The notes beneath the pieces were generated by a model, which worked only from the letters and a program-made list of their open reading frames with translations, was not told where the DNA came from and searched no databases. Of a stretch of DNA of 64,000 nucleotides, positions 53,794 through 62,501 are shown in pieces. A program made the position numbers and the translations under genes. Source of the stretch: Cryobacterium frigoriphilum (GTDB lineage Bacteria > Actinomycetota > Actinomycetes > Actinomycetales > Microbacteriaceae). Within the stretch, counting starts at the first letter, position 1. Every line of letters begins with the position of its first letter. The stretch spans positions 124,001 through 188,000 of the forward strand of contig NZ_SOHE01000013.1 of NCBI RefSeq assembly GCF_004403305.1, in the 5' to 3' direction.

Positions 53794-54207
53794 TTACGCC
53801 TCGTCGGTCGCGTCGGCTGCAGCCTCGGCGGGCTCTTCGGCCTTGACGAGGGGCTTGTCAGCCTTGGGACGCAGAACCGGCTTCTTCTTCTCGTCAGCGA
53901 CGAAAGCAACCTTCGGCTCTTTGATCTTCACGGTCGACTTGGCGTTCTTGTCGCCCTTGAAGATTCCCCAGTCGCCGGTCAGCTTGAGGAGGACAGCAAC
54001 CTGCTCGGTCGGCTGGGCGCCGACGGAGAGCCAGTACTGCGCACGCTCAGACTTGATCTCGATGATCGAGGGGTTCTGCGTGGGGTGGTAGATGCCGATT
54101 TCTTCGATCACTCGACCATCGCGCTTGGTGCGACCGTCGGCGACGACGACGCGGTAGTACGGTGCACGGATCTTGCCCATGCGCTTCAGACGGATTTTAA
54201 CAGCCAC
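53794..54207 (-). CDS. rpsP: Ribosomal protein S16
   Basis: It has 137 residues from a GTG directly behind AGGAGAATT. The S16 core ([38 protein letters not shown]) is followed by a ~55-residue Lys/Ala/Glu-rich tail seen in actinobacterial S16. It is first in rpsP-khpA-rimM. Confidence 0.97.
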   Translation of the reverse strand: MAVKIRLKRMGKIRAPYYRVVVADGRTKRDGRVIEEIGIYHPTQNPSIIEIKSERAQYWLSVGAQPTEQVAVLLKLTGDWGIFKGDKNAKSTVKIKEPKVAFVADEKKKPVLRPKADKPLVKAEEPAEAAADATDEA

Positions 54208-54285
54208 AATTCTCCTGTGTAGATTCTATGTTTGGCGAACCTGAGGCCGTGAGCGTGGGGGCACACTCGGCAATAAGCTCTAGGG

Positions 54286-54326
54286 GATCTTCTTCTGTCT
54301 AGATAGAGGGTCGGACAGAAGAGATC
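54286..54326. promoter_or_regulatory. Inverted repeat in the rpsP/glutamate-cysteine ligase divergent region
   Basis: TCTTCTGTC at 54291-54299 pairs with GACAGAAGA at 54314-54322, extended by GATC on both sides with a bulge. It lies ~85 bases upstream of rpsP and ~75 upstream of the ligase gene. It may be an rpsP leader hairpin or an operator; sequence alone does not decide. Confidence 0.4.
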
Positions 54327-54396
54327 ACGACTGATCATTCTGCCAGAGATCCCCGCATTCCGATAATCCGTCTGAAAACCCGCGCAAGGAGCACCC

Positions 54397-55533
54397 GTGA
54401 CACTCGACTTCGCGCAATCCGCCCGTTCCACCATCGGCATCGAATGGGAACTGGCCCTCGTTGACCAGCAGACCGGCGACCTGCGCTCAATCGGCGGCGA
54501 CGTGCTCGAGGCCCTGCGCGGCCCTGACGGCTCGCACCACCCGCACATCACCGAGGAGCTGCTGCTCAACACCGTCGAGCTGGTCTCCGGCGTGCACAAC
54601 ACGGTCGCCGGCGCGGTAGCGGATGTCGCCGGCCAGGTCGAGGAGGTACGCGCCATTACCGACCCGCTCGGCGTCGACCCCGTCTGCAGCGGCTCGCATC
54701 CGTTTGGGCAGTGGTTCGACCAGGAGGTCACCGACAAGCCGCGGTATCACAAACTCATCGACCGCACCCAGTGGTGGGGACGCAACATGATGATCTGGGG
54801 CATCCACGTGCACGTCGGCATTGAGGACAAGAACAAGGTCATCCCGATTCTGAACGGCATGCTCAGCTATATCCCGCACCTGCAGGCGCTCTCGGCGTCG
54901 AGCCCGTTCTGGGCGGGGGTCAATACCGGCTACGCGAGCAACCGTTCGCTGATGTTCCAGCAGCTGCCGACCGCGGGGGTTCCGTGGGACCTCGACGACT
55001 GGGAGGCCTGGGAAGGCTACGTCGACGACATGACCACCACGGGAGTGATCGAGGATGTGACCGAGGTGCGCTGGGACATCCGTCCCTCGCCGCGCTGGGG
55101 CACGATCGAGGTGCGAGTGTGCGACGGGGTGTCGACGACCGAGGAACTCGGCGGTATCGCGGCGCTCATTCAGTGCCTCGTGGATTGGATGTCGACTCGC
55201 CTCGATGCCGGCGAGGCGGTGCCGCGCATGCCGCAGTGGTTCGTGCGGGAGAACAAGTGGCGGGCCGCCCGTTACGGCATGGATGCCGAGATCATCCTCG
55301 ATGCCGCCGGCCATGAGCGTCTGGTGACGGATGATGTGCGCCGGCTCATCGAGACCCTCACACCGGTCGCCGAGCGGCTCGGCTGCCTGACCGAGTTGCT
55401 GCAGCTGAACCTGATCCTCGACAAGGGCGCGAGTTACCAGCGCCAGCTCGCTGTCGCCGCGGCGACCGGCGGCAGCCTGCCCGCCGTGGTGCGCTCGCTG
55501 CGTCGCGAGCTGCGCCTCGGTCTGCCGGCCTGA
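54397..55533 (+). CDS. Glutamate-cysteine ligase, YbdK/GCS2 family
   Basis: It has 378 residues. ATP-grasp-related GCS2 motifs include IGIEWELALVDQQTGDL, ELLLNTVELVSGVHN, MMIWGIHVHVGIEDKNK and TIEVRVCDGVSTTEELG. Family members make gamma-glutamylcysteine slowly; in actinobacteria lacking glutathione the physiological role is uncertain. The start GTG (VTLDFAQSARSTIG) has AAGGAGCA upstream. It is divergent from rpsP. Confidence 0.9.
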   Translation: MTLDFAQSARSTIGIEWELALVDQQTGDLRSIGGDVLEALRGPDGSHHPHITEELLLNTVELVSGVHNTVAGAVADVAGQVEEVRAITDPLGVDPVCSGSHPFGQWFDQEVTDKPRYHKLIDRTQWWGRNMMIWGIHVHVGIEDKNKVIPILNGMLSYIPHLQALSASSPFWAGVNTGYASNRSLMFQQLPTAGVPWDLDDWEAWEGYVDDMTTTGVIEDVTEVRWDIRPSPRWGTIEVRVCDGVSTTEELGGIAALIQCLVDWMSTRLDAGEAVPRMPQWFVRENKWRAARYGMDAEIILDAAGHERLVTDDVRRLIETLTPVAERLGCLTELLQLNLILDKGASYQRQLAVAAATGGSLPAVVRSLRRELRLGLPA

Positions 55534-55564
55534 CCCTTTCGGCCCGGCCGGCGTCACCTGATCG

Positions 55565-55625
55565 CGCGAAAGCGGATGACTCGTCGGCCTCAGCTGCTCA
55601 GACCGACGAGTCACCCGCTTTCGCG
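55565..55625. repeat. Dispersed dyad element family B, copy 2
   Basis: 23-bp arms (55565-55587, 55603-55625) match with one mismatch: CGCGAAAGCGGATGACTCG returns as CGAGTCACCCGCTTTCGCG. The 15-base centre contains CAGCTG. It lies between the converging ligase and LLM oxidoreductase genes, the same kind of position as copy 1 at 38922. Confidence 0.9.
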
Positions 55626-55641
55626 GCACCAGCGCGGCGGA

Positions 55642-56448
55642 TCAGGCGTTCTTCGAGTCGCGCCAGGCCAGCCAGTCGGTGGCCGGCGCGAGGTCGTAAG
55701 CGGGGCCGGAGACGCCGAGCGTGAACAGGCGGGCACCGAGGTCATAGAGCTGGTCGGCCTGCTCGACCGTGCGGGTCTTCAACTCGGTGGAGATCTCGAT
55801 CTCGCTCATGTCGCGGCCGACCTTGTCGCACCACTCCCCCAGCACGCCGAGCTTGTGTTCGAGAACCTGCGGGTCACCGAAGGAGTGCCAGATATCGGCG
55901 TGCTGGGCGACGATGCGCAGGGTCTTCTTCTCGCCGCCACCGCCGATCAGCACCGGGATGTCGTGCACGGGCGGCGGGTTGATCTTGCCCCAGCGGGCCT
56001 CGATCCGGTTCAGGCTGTCGTCGAGCGCGTTGAGCCGGCTGCCGGGTGTGCCGAACTCGTAGCCGTACTCGTCGTAGTCGCGCTCGAACCAGCCGGCGCC
56101 GGTGCCGAAGATGAACCGGCCGCCGCTGATGTGGTCGATCGTGCGGGCCATGTCGGCCTGCAGGTCGGCGTTGCGGTAGCTGTTGCAGTTGACGAGCGCG
56201 CCGAGCTGAATCGTGGTGGTCTGCTCGGCCCAGGCGGCCAGCATGGTCCACGATTCGAAGTGCAGGCCGTCGGGGTCGCCCGACAGCGGAAAGAAGTGGT
56301 CCCAGTTGAAGGCGATGTCGGCGCCGAGCGCCTCGACCTCGGTGAGCGTGTCGCGAATCTTCTCGTAGGGAGCGTGCTGCGGGGCGATCTGCACGCCGAG
56401 GCGCGCCGGACGGTTCGCCCCTGAGGTCGGTGAAGTCAGTGAGGTCAT
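55642..56448 (-). CDS. LLM-class F420-dependent oxidoreductase
   Basis: It has 268 residues in a luciferase-like TIM barrel: RLGVQIAPQHAPYEKIRDTL, GADIAFNWDHFFPLSGDPDG, IQLGALVNCNSYRNADLQAD and RFIFGTGAGWFERDYDEYG, then PVLIGGGGEKKTLRIVAQHA. These are typical of actinobacterial F420-linked members; the substrate is unknown. There is a dyad element upstream of its start. Confidence 0.9.
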   Translation of the reverse strand: MTSLTSPTSGANRPARLGVQIAPQHAPYEKIRDTLTEVEALGADIAFNWDHFFPLSGDPDGLHFESWTMLAAWAEQTTTIQLGALVNCNSYRNADLQADMARTIDHISGGRFIFGTGAGWFERDYDEYGYEFGTPGSRLNALDDSLNRIEARWGKINPPPVHDIPVLIGGGGEKKTLRIVAQHADIWHSFGDPQVLEHKLGVLGEWCDKVGRDMSEIEISTELKTRTVEQADQLYDLGARLFTLGVSGPAYDLAPATDWLAWRDSKNA

Positions 56449-56499
56449 GCCGCCATCCTAGGTTGCGCCCCTGATCTCCCCGCCCGCCCACCGCCGACG

Positions 56500-56597
56500 T
56501 GTGGCTAATTCAGGAAATCCGGGCGGCGTCGGTGACGGATGCCCGTGGTTGCGGGCATCCGTCGCCCCGCGCTCGCGAATTTCCTGAATTCGCCACA
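56500..56597. repeat. Dyad element family D with nested hairpin
   Basis: The outer arms are TGTGGCTAATTCAGGAAAT and its complement at 56579-56597 (one mismatch in 19). Inside is a separate perfect 12-bp hairpin, GACGGATGCCCG with CGGGCATCCGTC and a 6-base loop. It lies between the ffh stop and the LLM gene start, both minus strand. Confidence 0.88.
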
Positions 56598-56643
56598 GGG
56601 ACGGGGAGGCAGAACGTGGCGAGGCGAGGCGGGGCTGCGCGGG

Positions 56644-58239
56644 CTAGCGGCCGAGCATTTTCTGCAGGGCTTCCATCTCTTCGGCGCTCGGGCCGCCGGC
56701 CTTGCCCTTGCCGGGCTGGGCCGTGCTGGCGCCGCCACCGATGCCGAAGCCGGAACCCGCGGCATCCGTCGACGGAGTGACCGGCTTGACGCCCGCCGCG
56801 AGGGCCGCGTTCTCGGCGGCCCGCTTGGCCGGGTTGCCCGACTTCGAGCCCTTCTTCTTCTGTACCTGCTTGCCCTTGCCGCCGGCGAACGGGGCGCCGG
56901 GGATCGGCCCCATGCCGGGGATGTTGGGCATGCCGCCGCGGGCGACGGTCTTCATCATCTTCGCGGCCTGGTCAAAACGCTGCACGAGCTGGTTGACCTC
57001 GGTGACGCTCGATCCTGAGCCACGGGCGATGCGCAGGCGGCGCGAGCCGTTGAGCAGCTTCGGGGTGGTGCGCTCGAGCTTGGTCATCGACTGGATGATG
57101 GCTTCGGTGCGCACGATCTCACGCTCGTCGAAGTTGTCGAGCTGCTGCTTCATAGCGCCGGCGCCGGGCAGCATGCTCATCATCTTCTTGATCGAGCCCA
57201 TGTTGCGCAGCTGCTGCATCTGGCCGAGGAAGTCGTCGAGGGTGAAGGTGTCGGTCGCGAATTTCTCGGCGACCTTGCGGGCCTCGTCTTCGTCGAAGGC
57301 GCCCTGGGCTTGCTCGATCAGGGTGAGGATGTCACCGAGGTCGAGGATACGGCCGGCCATGCGGTCGGGGTGGAAGGGCTCGAAGTCGTCGAGGCCCTCA
57401 CCGGTCGAGGCGAACATGATCGGGCGGCCCGTGAGCGAGGCGACCGACAGCGCGGCACCACCGCGGGCGTCTCCGTCGAGCTTGGTGAGCACGACTCCGG
57501 TGAAGTCGACGCCGTCCTGGAAGGCCTTCGCCGTGGCGACGGCGTCCTGGCCGATCATGGCGTCGATGACGAAGAGTACCTCGTCGGGGTCGATGGCCTT
57601 GCGGATGTTGGCGGCCTGCTTCATGAGCTCGGCATCCACGCCGAGGCGACCGGCGGTGTCGACGATGACGACGTCGTGCACCTTCTGCAGGGCGTACTTC
57701 ACGCCGTCGCGGGCGACCTTGACCGGGTCGCCGACGCCGTTGCCCGGTTCGGGCGCGTAGACGGCGACGCCGGCCTGGCGGGCGACGACCTCGAGCTGGG
57801 TGACCGCATTCGGGCGCTGCAGGTCGGCCGCGACGAGCAGTGGGGTGTGGCCGTCTTTGGCGAGCCACTTCGCAAGCTTGCCGGCGAGGGTGGTCTTACC
57901 CGCGCCCTGCAGGCCCGCGAGCATGATGATCGTCGGCGGCTTCTTCGCGAACTCGAGGCGGCGCTGGGTGCCGCCGAGAATCTGCACGAGTTCTTCGTTG
58001 ACGATCTGCACGACCTGCTGGGCCGGGTTCAGCGCCTTGTTGACCTCGTCGCTGAGCGCACGCTCGCGCACGATGCCGGTGAAGGCCTTGACGACCTCGA
58101 GGGCCACGTCGGCGTCGAGCAGGGCGCGCCGAATCTCACGAACGGTGCCGTCGACATCCGCCGCCGTGAGCTTGCCCTTGGTGCGGAGATTCTTGAACGT
58201 CTCGGCCAGACGATCTGAGAGGTTTCCAAAAGTAGCCAT
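56644..58239 (-). CDS. ffh: Signal recognition particle protein Ffh
   Basis: Binds signal sequences and 4.5S RNA, and pairs with FtsY. It has 531 residues: N domain, G domain with GLQGAGKTTLAGKLAKWL, DTAGRLGVD and LTKLDGDARGG, then the Met-rich M domain (MSMLPGAGAMKQQ, RRLRIARGSGSSVTEVNQL) and a Lys/Gly/Ala-rich end typical for actinobacteria. The start has GGATT... weakly; MATFGNLSDRLAETFKNLR is the normal opening. Confidence 0.97.
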   Translation of the reverse strand: MATFGNLSDRLAETFKNLRTKGKLTAADVDGTVREIRRALLDADVALEVVKAFTGIVRERALSDEVNKALNPAQQVVQIVNEELVQILGGTQRRLEFAKKPPTIIMLAGLQGAGKTTLAGKLAKWLAKDGHTPLLVAADLQRPNAVTQLEVVARQAGVAVYAPEPGNGVGDPVKVARDGVKYALQKVHDVVIVDTAGRLGVDAELMKQAANIRKAIDPDEVLFVIDAMIGQDAVATAKAFQDGVDFTGVVLTKLDGDARGGAALSVASLTGRPIMFASTGEGLDDFEPFHPDRMAGRILDLGDILTLIEQAQGAFDEDEARKVAEKFATDTFTLDDFLGQMQQLRNMGSIKKMMSMLPGAGAMKQQLDNFDEREIVRTEAIIQSMTKLERTTPKLLNGSRRLRIARGSGSSVTEVNQLVQRFDQAAKMMKTVARGGMPNIPGMGPIPGAPFAGGKGKQVQKKKGSKSGNPAKRAAENAALAAGVKPVTPSTDAAGSGFGIGGGASTAQPGKGKAGGPSAEEMEALQKMLGR

Positions 58240-58364
58240 AGTTGGATTAGTTTAACGGAACTTCACGGCTTCTTCGGTCACCGGGCCCGATTCGCCGCCC
58301 GCTGCGGCCATACCAGTACGGTGGAACCACCCGCATATCGCCGGGTAGTTCACGAGGAGAACAC

Positions 58365-58676
58365 ATGTCGGTCGTCGTCGTTGCCACGCTCACTCCCCAG
58401 CCCGGCAAGCTGCAGCAGATTCTGGACGCCTTCGCCCTGGTCGCGCCGAAGGTGCACGACGAGCCCGGCTGCGAACTCTATGCCGCGCACCGGAGCGCGA
58501 ACCACGTGGTGATCATCGAACGCTGGAGCGAAGCGGCCGACCTCGCCGCGCACGCCGCCGGCACCCCGATGACGCAGCTGAACGCGCTGCTGCGCGGCCT
58601 GCAGTCCGAGCCGACCGACGTCACCGTGCTCGAGAATGTTCCCTTCGGCGACCCGCTGAAGGGCACCATCCAGTAG
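58365..58676 (+). CDS. Antibiotic biosynthesis monooxygenase (ABM) domain protein
   Basis: It has 103 residues forming one ferredoxin-like ABM domain: VVVVATLTPQPGKLQQILDA, EPGCELYAAHRS, HVVIIERWSEAADLAAHA. The start has GAGGAG eight bases upstream. YgiN-like members oxidise quinols or protect against redox stress; no partner gene is evident. It converges with the TetR gene. Confidence 0.87.
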   Translation: MSVVVVATLTPQPGKLQQILDAFALVAPKVHDEPGCELYAAHRSANHVVIIERWSEAADLAAHAAGTPMTQLNALLRGLQSEPTDVTVLENVPFGDPLKGTIQ

Positions 58677-58697
58677 CAGTTCGGCCGGTATCGACGG

Positions 58698-59270
58698 TCA
58701 CGGCCGACAGAGTCGCCCGACCGCGCGCACCACATTGGCGCGGCGGTCAGCGATCTCGGGCTCCCGGGGGGCCCGTCTCGCCTCGGAACCGGGTTCGTGC
58801 ACCCAAGCCGAGATGATGCCGAAGATCACGGTCATGAGCATCATCGGGTCCCAGGCCGGGTCGACCGCTCCCGCGTCCTGGGCCGCGCGGATGCGCCGCA
58901 CCTGATCGTCGCGAAAGCCCACCACGACGTCGAGGCTCGCCGTGAGCGTGCCGTCGGTCTCGAGGCGCGCCCAGTCGATCATGCGCAGGTGCTGCGGATG
59001 CGAGATGGTGTGGTCGAAGAGCGCGCCGGCGAAGGCCGGCAGGTCGTTGTTGACGAGCACGACCGCGCTCGCGAATTCCCTCAGGTTCAGGTCGAGAACC
59101 GCAAGAAAGAGTGCCTTCTTGTCTGGGTAGTACGCGTACATGCGCTCCTTGCTGGCGGATGCGCTTCTGGCAATGCGATCGATGCGGGCCCCGGCCAGGC
59201 CGTAGGCCGCAAACTCGGTGCGCGCCGCGTCGAGAATGCGGGTCTGGGTGTCTGCTCCGTCGCGTGCCAT
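58698..59270 (-). CDS. TetR-family repressor
   Basis: It has 190 residues. The N-terminal HTH reads TRILDAARTEFAAYGLAGAR and then IARSASASKERMYAYYPDKK. The C-terminal ligand domain matches the TetR_C_17/33 style (MIDWARLETDG, MMLMTVIFGIISAW). It is divergent from the MFS gene, with a perfect palindrome between them, so it very likely represses the exporter and itself. Confidence 0.9.
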   Translation of the reverse strand: MARDGADTQTRILDAARTEFAAYGLAGARIDRIARSASASKERMYAYYPDKKALFLAVLDLNLREFASAVVLVNNDLPAFAGALFDHTISHPQHLRMIDWARLETDGTLTASLDVVVGFRDDQVRRIRAAQDAGAVDPAWDPMMLMTVIFGIISAWVHEPGSEARRAPREPEIADRRANVVRAVGRLCRP

Positions 59271-59299
59271 GACTCGACTATACCCAGAAATTTACACAA

Positions 59300-59315
59300 A
59301 ACGAACTAGTTCGTT
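59300..59315. promoter_or_regulatory. Palindromic TetR operator
   Basis: AACGAACTAGTTCGTT is a perfect 16-bp palindrome in the 70-bp region between the TetR and MFS starts, of the length and AACGAAC-type pattern common for TetR-family operators. It lies 25 bases before the MFS ATG, where binding would block transcription initiation of one or both genes. Confidence 0.8.
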
Positions 59316-59340
59316 CGGTTCTGCCGGTAGAGTACTCCTC

Positions 59341-60825
59341 ATGCCTAACCCCAGCACACGCACGACTCCGCCCACGGCGGCGGCCGCAGCATCCGTCATA
59401 CCTTCCAGTTCTGAACCAGCCAACTCGAAGCGCTGGTGGCTGCTCGCCATCGTGGCGCTCGCCCAGCTCACCGTGGTGCTCGACGGCACCATCGTGAACA
59501 TCGCCCTTCCCCAGGCTCAGATCTCCCTCGGCATGAGCGACGGCGACCGCACCTGGGTCGTCACCATCTACTCCCTGGTCTTCGGGGCGCTGCTGCTGCT
59601 CGGCGGGCGGATCGCCGACTTCTGGGGCCGCAAACGCTCCTTCATTGTCGGCATGGCCGGTTTTGCCATCGCCTCCGCCCTCGGCGGGGCCGCGCAGAGC
59701 ACCTGGGAACTCCTCGCTGCCCGCGGCCTGCAGGGCCTGTTCGCCGCCCTGCTGGCTCCCGCCTCACTCGCCCTGCTCACCGTGAACTTTCCCGGCGGCA
59801 AGGACCGGATCAAGGCCTTCGCCGTCTACGGCGCGATCGCCGGCGGTGGAGCGGCCGTCGGACTGATCCTCGGCGGCGTGCTGACCGAATACGCCAGCTG
59901 GCGCTGGTGCCTCTATGTGAACGTGCCGATCGCCATCATCGCGATTGCCGCCGCCATTCCCGTGATCCGCGAGAGCAAGGCACACGGCAACACCAAGTAC
60001 GACGTGCCCGGCGCCATTCTCGTGGCCCTCGGCCTCGCCTCCCTCGTCTTCGGCTTCGCCCAGGCCGAAAACGGCTGGGCCAGCTGGCCCGTGCTGGTCT
60101 TCCTGCCCCTCGGACTCGTGCTGCTGGGGCTGTTCGTGCTGCTCGAGAGCCGTTCGAACCATCCGCTGCTGCCGCTGCGCATTATGGCCGACCGAGCGCG
60201 CGGCGGAGCGTTCCTGACCGCGCTGCTGTCGGGCGCCGCGCTGCTCGGCGGACTGCTCTTTCTCACCCTCTACTTTCAGATCGTGCTGGGCTACACGCCC
60301 ATTCAGTCGGGCCTCGCCTCACTGCCCATGACCGTTGCCATCACCATCGGCGCCGGGGTGCTGTCGAAGTTCCTCGCCCGCATCGGAGCACGCATCCCCA
60401 TGACGGTCGGCCCGATCGTCGGCGCGGCCGGCCTGCTGTGGATGACCGGCATCACCGTCGAAGGCAATTACCTGGTCGAGGTGCTGCCCGGACTCATCCT
60501 GCTGGGCCTCGGCCTCTCGATGATCTTCGTTCCGTTGCAGAACGTGGCCCTGTCGGGAATCGCCGAACACGACGCCGGCGCGGCGAGCGCCGCGGTGACC
60601 GCCATGCAGCAGATCGGTGGATCGATCGGGACGGCACTGTTCACCGCCCTGTACACGGCGGCCGTCAGCTCGTTCCTGATCGGCAAGGTCTCCTCCCAGG
60701 CCGTGGAGTTCGGTGCCCTGGTCAGCGGATACCAGTCGGCCTTCCTCTGGGCCTCCATCGTCATCTTCGTCGCCGCACCCGTGTCCTTCGTCATGCTGCG
60801 CGGTCGCAAGGACCTGCTGGGCTAG
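59341..60825 (+). CDS. MFS efflux transporter, DHA2 (14-TM) family
   Basis: It has 494 residues starting MPNPSTRTTPPTAAAAASV. Fourteen hydrophobic segments are seen, with the DHA2 opening VVLDGTIVNIALPQAQ, motif A-like GGRIADFWGRKRSF and motif C-like GAIAGGGAAVGLILGGVL. Probably exports a drug or toxic metabolite, induced through the divergent TetR. The start is set by the ATG after the operator with GTAGAGTACTCCTC upstream. Confidence 0.92.
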   Translation: MPNPSTRTTPPTAAAAASVIPSSSEPANSKRWWLLAIVALAQLTVVLDGTIVNIALPQAQISLGMSDGDRTWVVTIYSLVFGALLLLGGRIADFWGRKRSFIVGMAGFAIASALGGAAQSTWELLAARGLQGLFAALLAPASLALLTVNFPGGKDRIKAFAVYGAIAGGGAAVGLILGGVLTEYASWRWCLYVNVPIAIIAIAAAIPVIRESKAHGNTKYDVPGAILVALGLASLVFGFAQAENGWASWPVLVFLPLGLVLLGLFVLLESRSNHPLLPLRIMADRARGGAFLTALLSGAALLGGLLFLTLYFQIVLGYTPIQSGLASLPMTVAITIGAGVLSKFLARIGARIPMTVGPIVGAAGLLWMTGITVEGNYLVEVLPGLILLGLGLSMIFVPLQNVALSGIAEHDAGAASAAVTAMQQIGGSIGTALFTALYTAAVSSFLIGKVSSQAVEFGALVSGYQSAFLWASIVIFVAAPVSFVMLRGRKDLLG

Positions 60826-60853
60826 AGCGGTTACCCGCGCAGACGACGGCTTG

Positions 60854-60968
60854 TGCGCCCACACGCTGCACGTGCGCCCGCAATCACGGGCGCACGTGCA
60901 GCGTGTGGGCGCATGACCGGCTGGAGGTGCCGGAGTCGGGCGCACCTGCAGTTTTCGGCCGCACGACG
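60854..60968. repeat. Dyad element of dispersed family E
   Basis: A perfect 27-bp inverted repeat (60854-60880 with 60887-60913) has a 6-base loop CAATCA; the arm begins TGCGCCCACACGCTGCACG. A further unit in inverted orientation, TGCGGCCGAAAACTGCAGG on the minus strand, lies at about 60943-60968 and matches the units at 2263-2414. It sits between the converging MFS and DUF2004 genes and would form an exceptionally strong hairpin. Confidence 0.92.
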
Positions 60969-60991
60969 GTCGTGAACGCTGAGGCGGCGGC

Positions 60992-61495
60992 TCAGCTGTC
61001 GGTCGCGATGATGATCGTGTCGCCGTGGATGTCGATGGTCACCACGAGCAGGGCGTCGGTGTCGCCGGGGCTGATCGAGTAGTCCAGCAGCGCGAAGTGC
61101 TCCTCGTTGCCGTTGTGGTGTGGGTGAAAACCCACCCGCTGCAGGCGCAGCGACCGCAGAAAGTCGATCTGCTGGTCCCCGGAATCCCAGATCAGGGCGT
61201 TGCCGAGCGCCTCGGGCCCCAGCTCCTCGACCTGCTGGTCAATGTACTTCGCCGTGATCGAACCCTCGGCGGAGAGGTCGGCCACGAGGGATTCGCGCGC
61301 CTGCGAGTCGACCTCTTCGATCGCGTGGATCATCGCGGCAGCGATATCGAGCGCTTCGACCGACACGGAATCCTCGTCGGGTGAGCTGAGGTCGACCTCG
61401 ACGCTCTCGTCGCCGAGCTCGGCGGTGTCCGACCAGTACACCTCCCCGTCGTCGTCGCTGCCGAGAATGCCGAAGAAGTCGTGTTCGATGGTCAT
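60992..61495 (-). CDS. DUF2004-like acidic protein
   Basis: It has 167 residues from the ATG at 61495 (MTIEHDFFGILGSDDDGEVY) preceded by GAGGACTC. It is acidic, with IEEVDSQARESLVADLSAEG, DQQIDFLRSLRLQRVGFHPH and the ending VVTIDIHGDTIIIATDS. It resembles DUF2004 proteins, which have no known function. It is encoded 67 bases downstream of ftsY on the same strand. Confidence 0.72.
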   Translation of the reverse strand: MTIEHDFFGILGSDDDGEVYWSDTAELGDESVEVDLSSPDEDSVSVEALDIAAAMIHAIEEVDSQARESLVADLSAEGSITAKYIDQQVEELGPEALGNALIWDSGDQQIDFLRSLRLQRVGFHPHHNGNEEHFALLDYSISPGDTDALLVVTIDIHGDTIIIATDS

Positions 61496-61562
61496 GTGAG
61501 TCCTCATCATCTTGATGCGTCGGGGAAAGTTGGGGTCGGGCGGGCGCGGGCCTACATGCGTG

Positions 61563-62438
61563 TCATCCGATGAGCTTCTGCGCGAACACGTGCGGCGTGA
61601 ACCCGGTGAGGTCGTTGATGCCCTCACCCTGGCCCACGAGCTTGATGGGAATACCGGTCTTCTCCTGCACTGCGAGCACGAAACCGCCCTTTGCCGAACC
61701 GTCGAGCTTGGTCAACACCAGGCCCGTCACTCCGGCATGTTCGATGAAGGCCTCCGCCTGCGCAAGCCCATTCTGGCCGGTCGTCGCGTCGAGAACCAGC
61801 AGAACCTCGGCGATCGGGGCCTGCTTCTCGACGACCCGACGAATCTTGGTGAGCTCGTCCATGAGTCCGCCCTTGGTCTGCAGCCGGCCGGCGGTGTCGA
61901 TCAGCACGATCTCGATGCCCTCCCGTTTGGCCTTATCCACCGTTTGAAAGGCGACGGATGCCGGATCCTGGCCCTCCATCTGCGGCCGCACGATCTGCGC
62001 CTCGGCGCGCTCGGCCCAGGTGGCGAGCTGCTCGACGGCCCCGGCGCGGAACGTGTCGGCCGCGCCGATCACGACGGTGCGGCCGTAGGTGTGCAGAAAC
62101 TTCGCGAACTTACCGATCGTGGTGGTCTTGCCGACCCCATTCACGCCAACGACGAGCACGATTGCCGGCCGCTCGCTGAGGGTCAGGGTGGGGTTGTAGG
62201 CGGCGAGGCGCTCTTCGATGCCCTCGCGCAGCATCCGCTGCAAATCGGCCGGGTCGGTGGTGTTGTACCTGGCGACCTTGGCGCGCAGTTCGGCGACGAC
62301 GACCTCGGTGACGTTCGGCCCGAAATCGGCCTGGATCAGAGCGTCTTCGAGGTCGTCCCAGGTCGCGGCATCGATCGTCTTCTTCGCGAACATTCCACGC
62401 AGAGCGCCGGACAGGGACCAGGGGGTGCGTTCAGCCAT
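61563..62438 (-). CDS. ftsY: SRP receptor FtsY
   Basis: GTPase receptor that docks Ffh-ribosome complexes at the membrane. It has 291 residues, lacking the long acidic A domain. N domain TWDDLEDALIQADFGPNVTE; G domain with GVNGVGKTTTIGKFAKFL, GAADTFRAGAVEQLATW, DTAGRLQTKGGLMDEL and LTKLDGSAKGG; the final GEGINDLTGFTPHVFAQKLI is typical. Confidence 0.96.
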   Translation of the reverse strand: MAERTPWSLSGALRGMFAKKTIDAATWDDLEDALIQADFGPNVTEVVVAELRAKVARYNTTDPADLQRMLREGIEERLAAYNPTLTLSERPAIVLVVGVNGVGKTTTIGKFAKFLHTYGRTVVIGAADTFRAGAVEQLATWAERAEAQIVRPQMEGQDPASVAFQTVDKAKREGIEIVLIDTAGRLQTKGGLMDELTKIRRVVEKQAPIAEVLLVLDATTGQNGLAQAEAFIEHAGVTGLVLTKLDGSAKGGFVLAVQEKTGIPIKLVGQGEGINDLTGFTPHVFAQKLIG

Positions 62439-62501
62439 ACCCCTACCCTAGGGCGGCGAGGGTCGGTACCTTCGTTGCTAACGATGACGAAAGGAATACC
62501 C

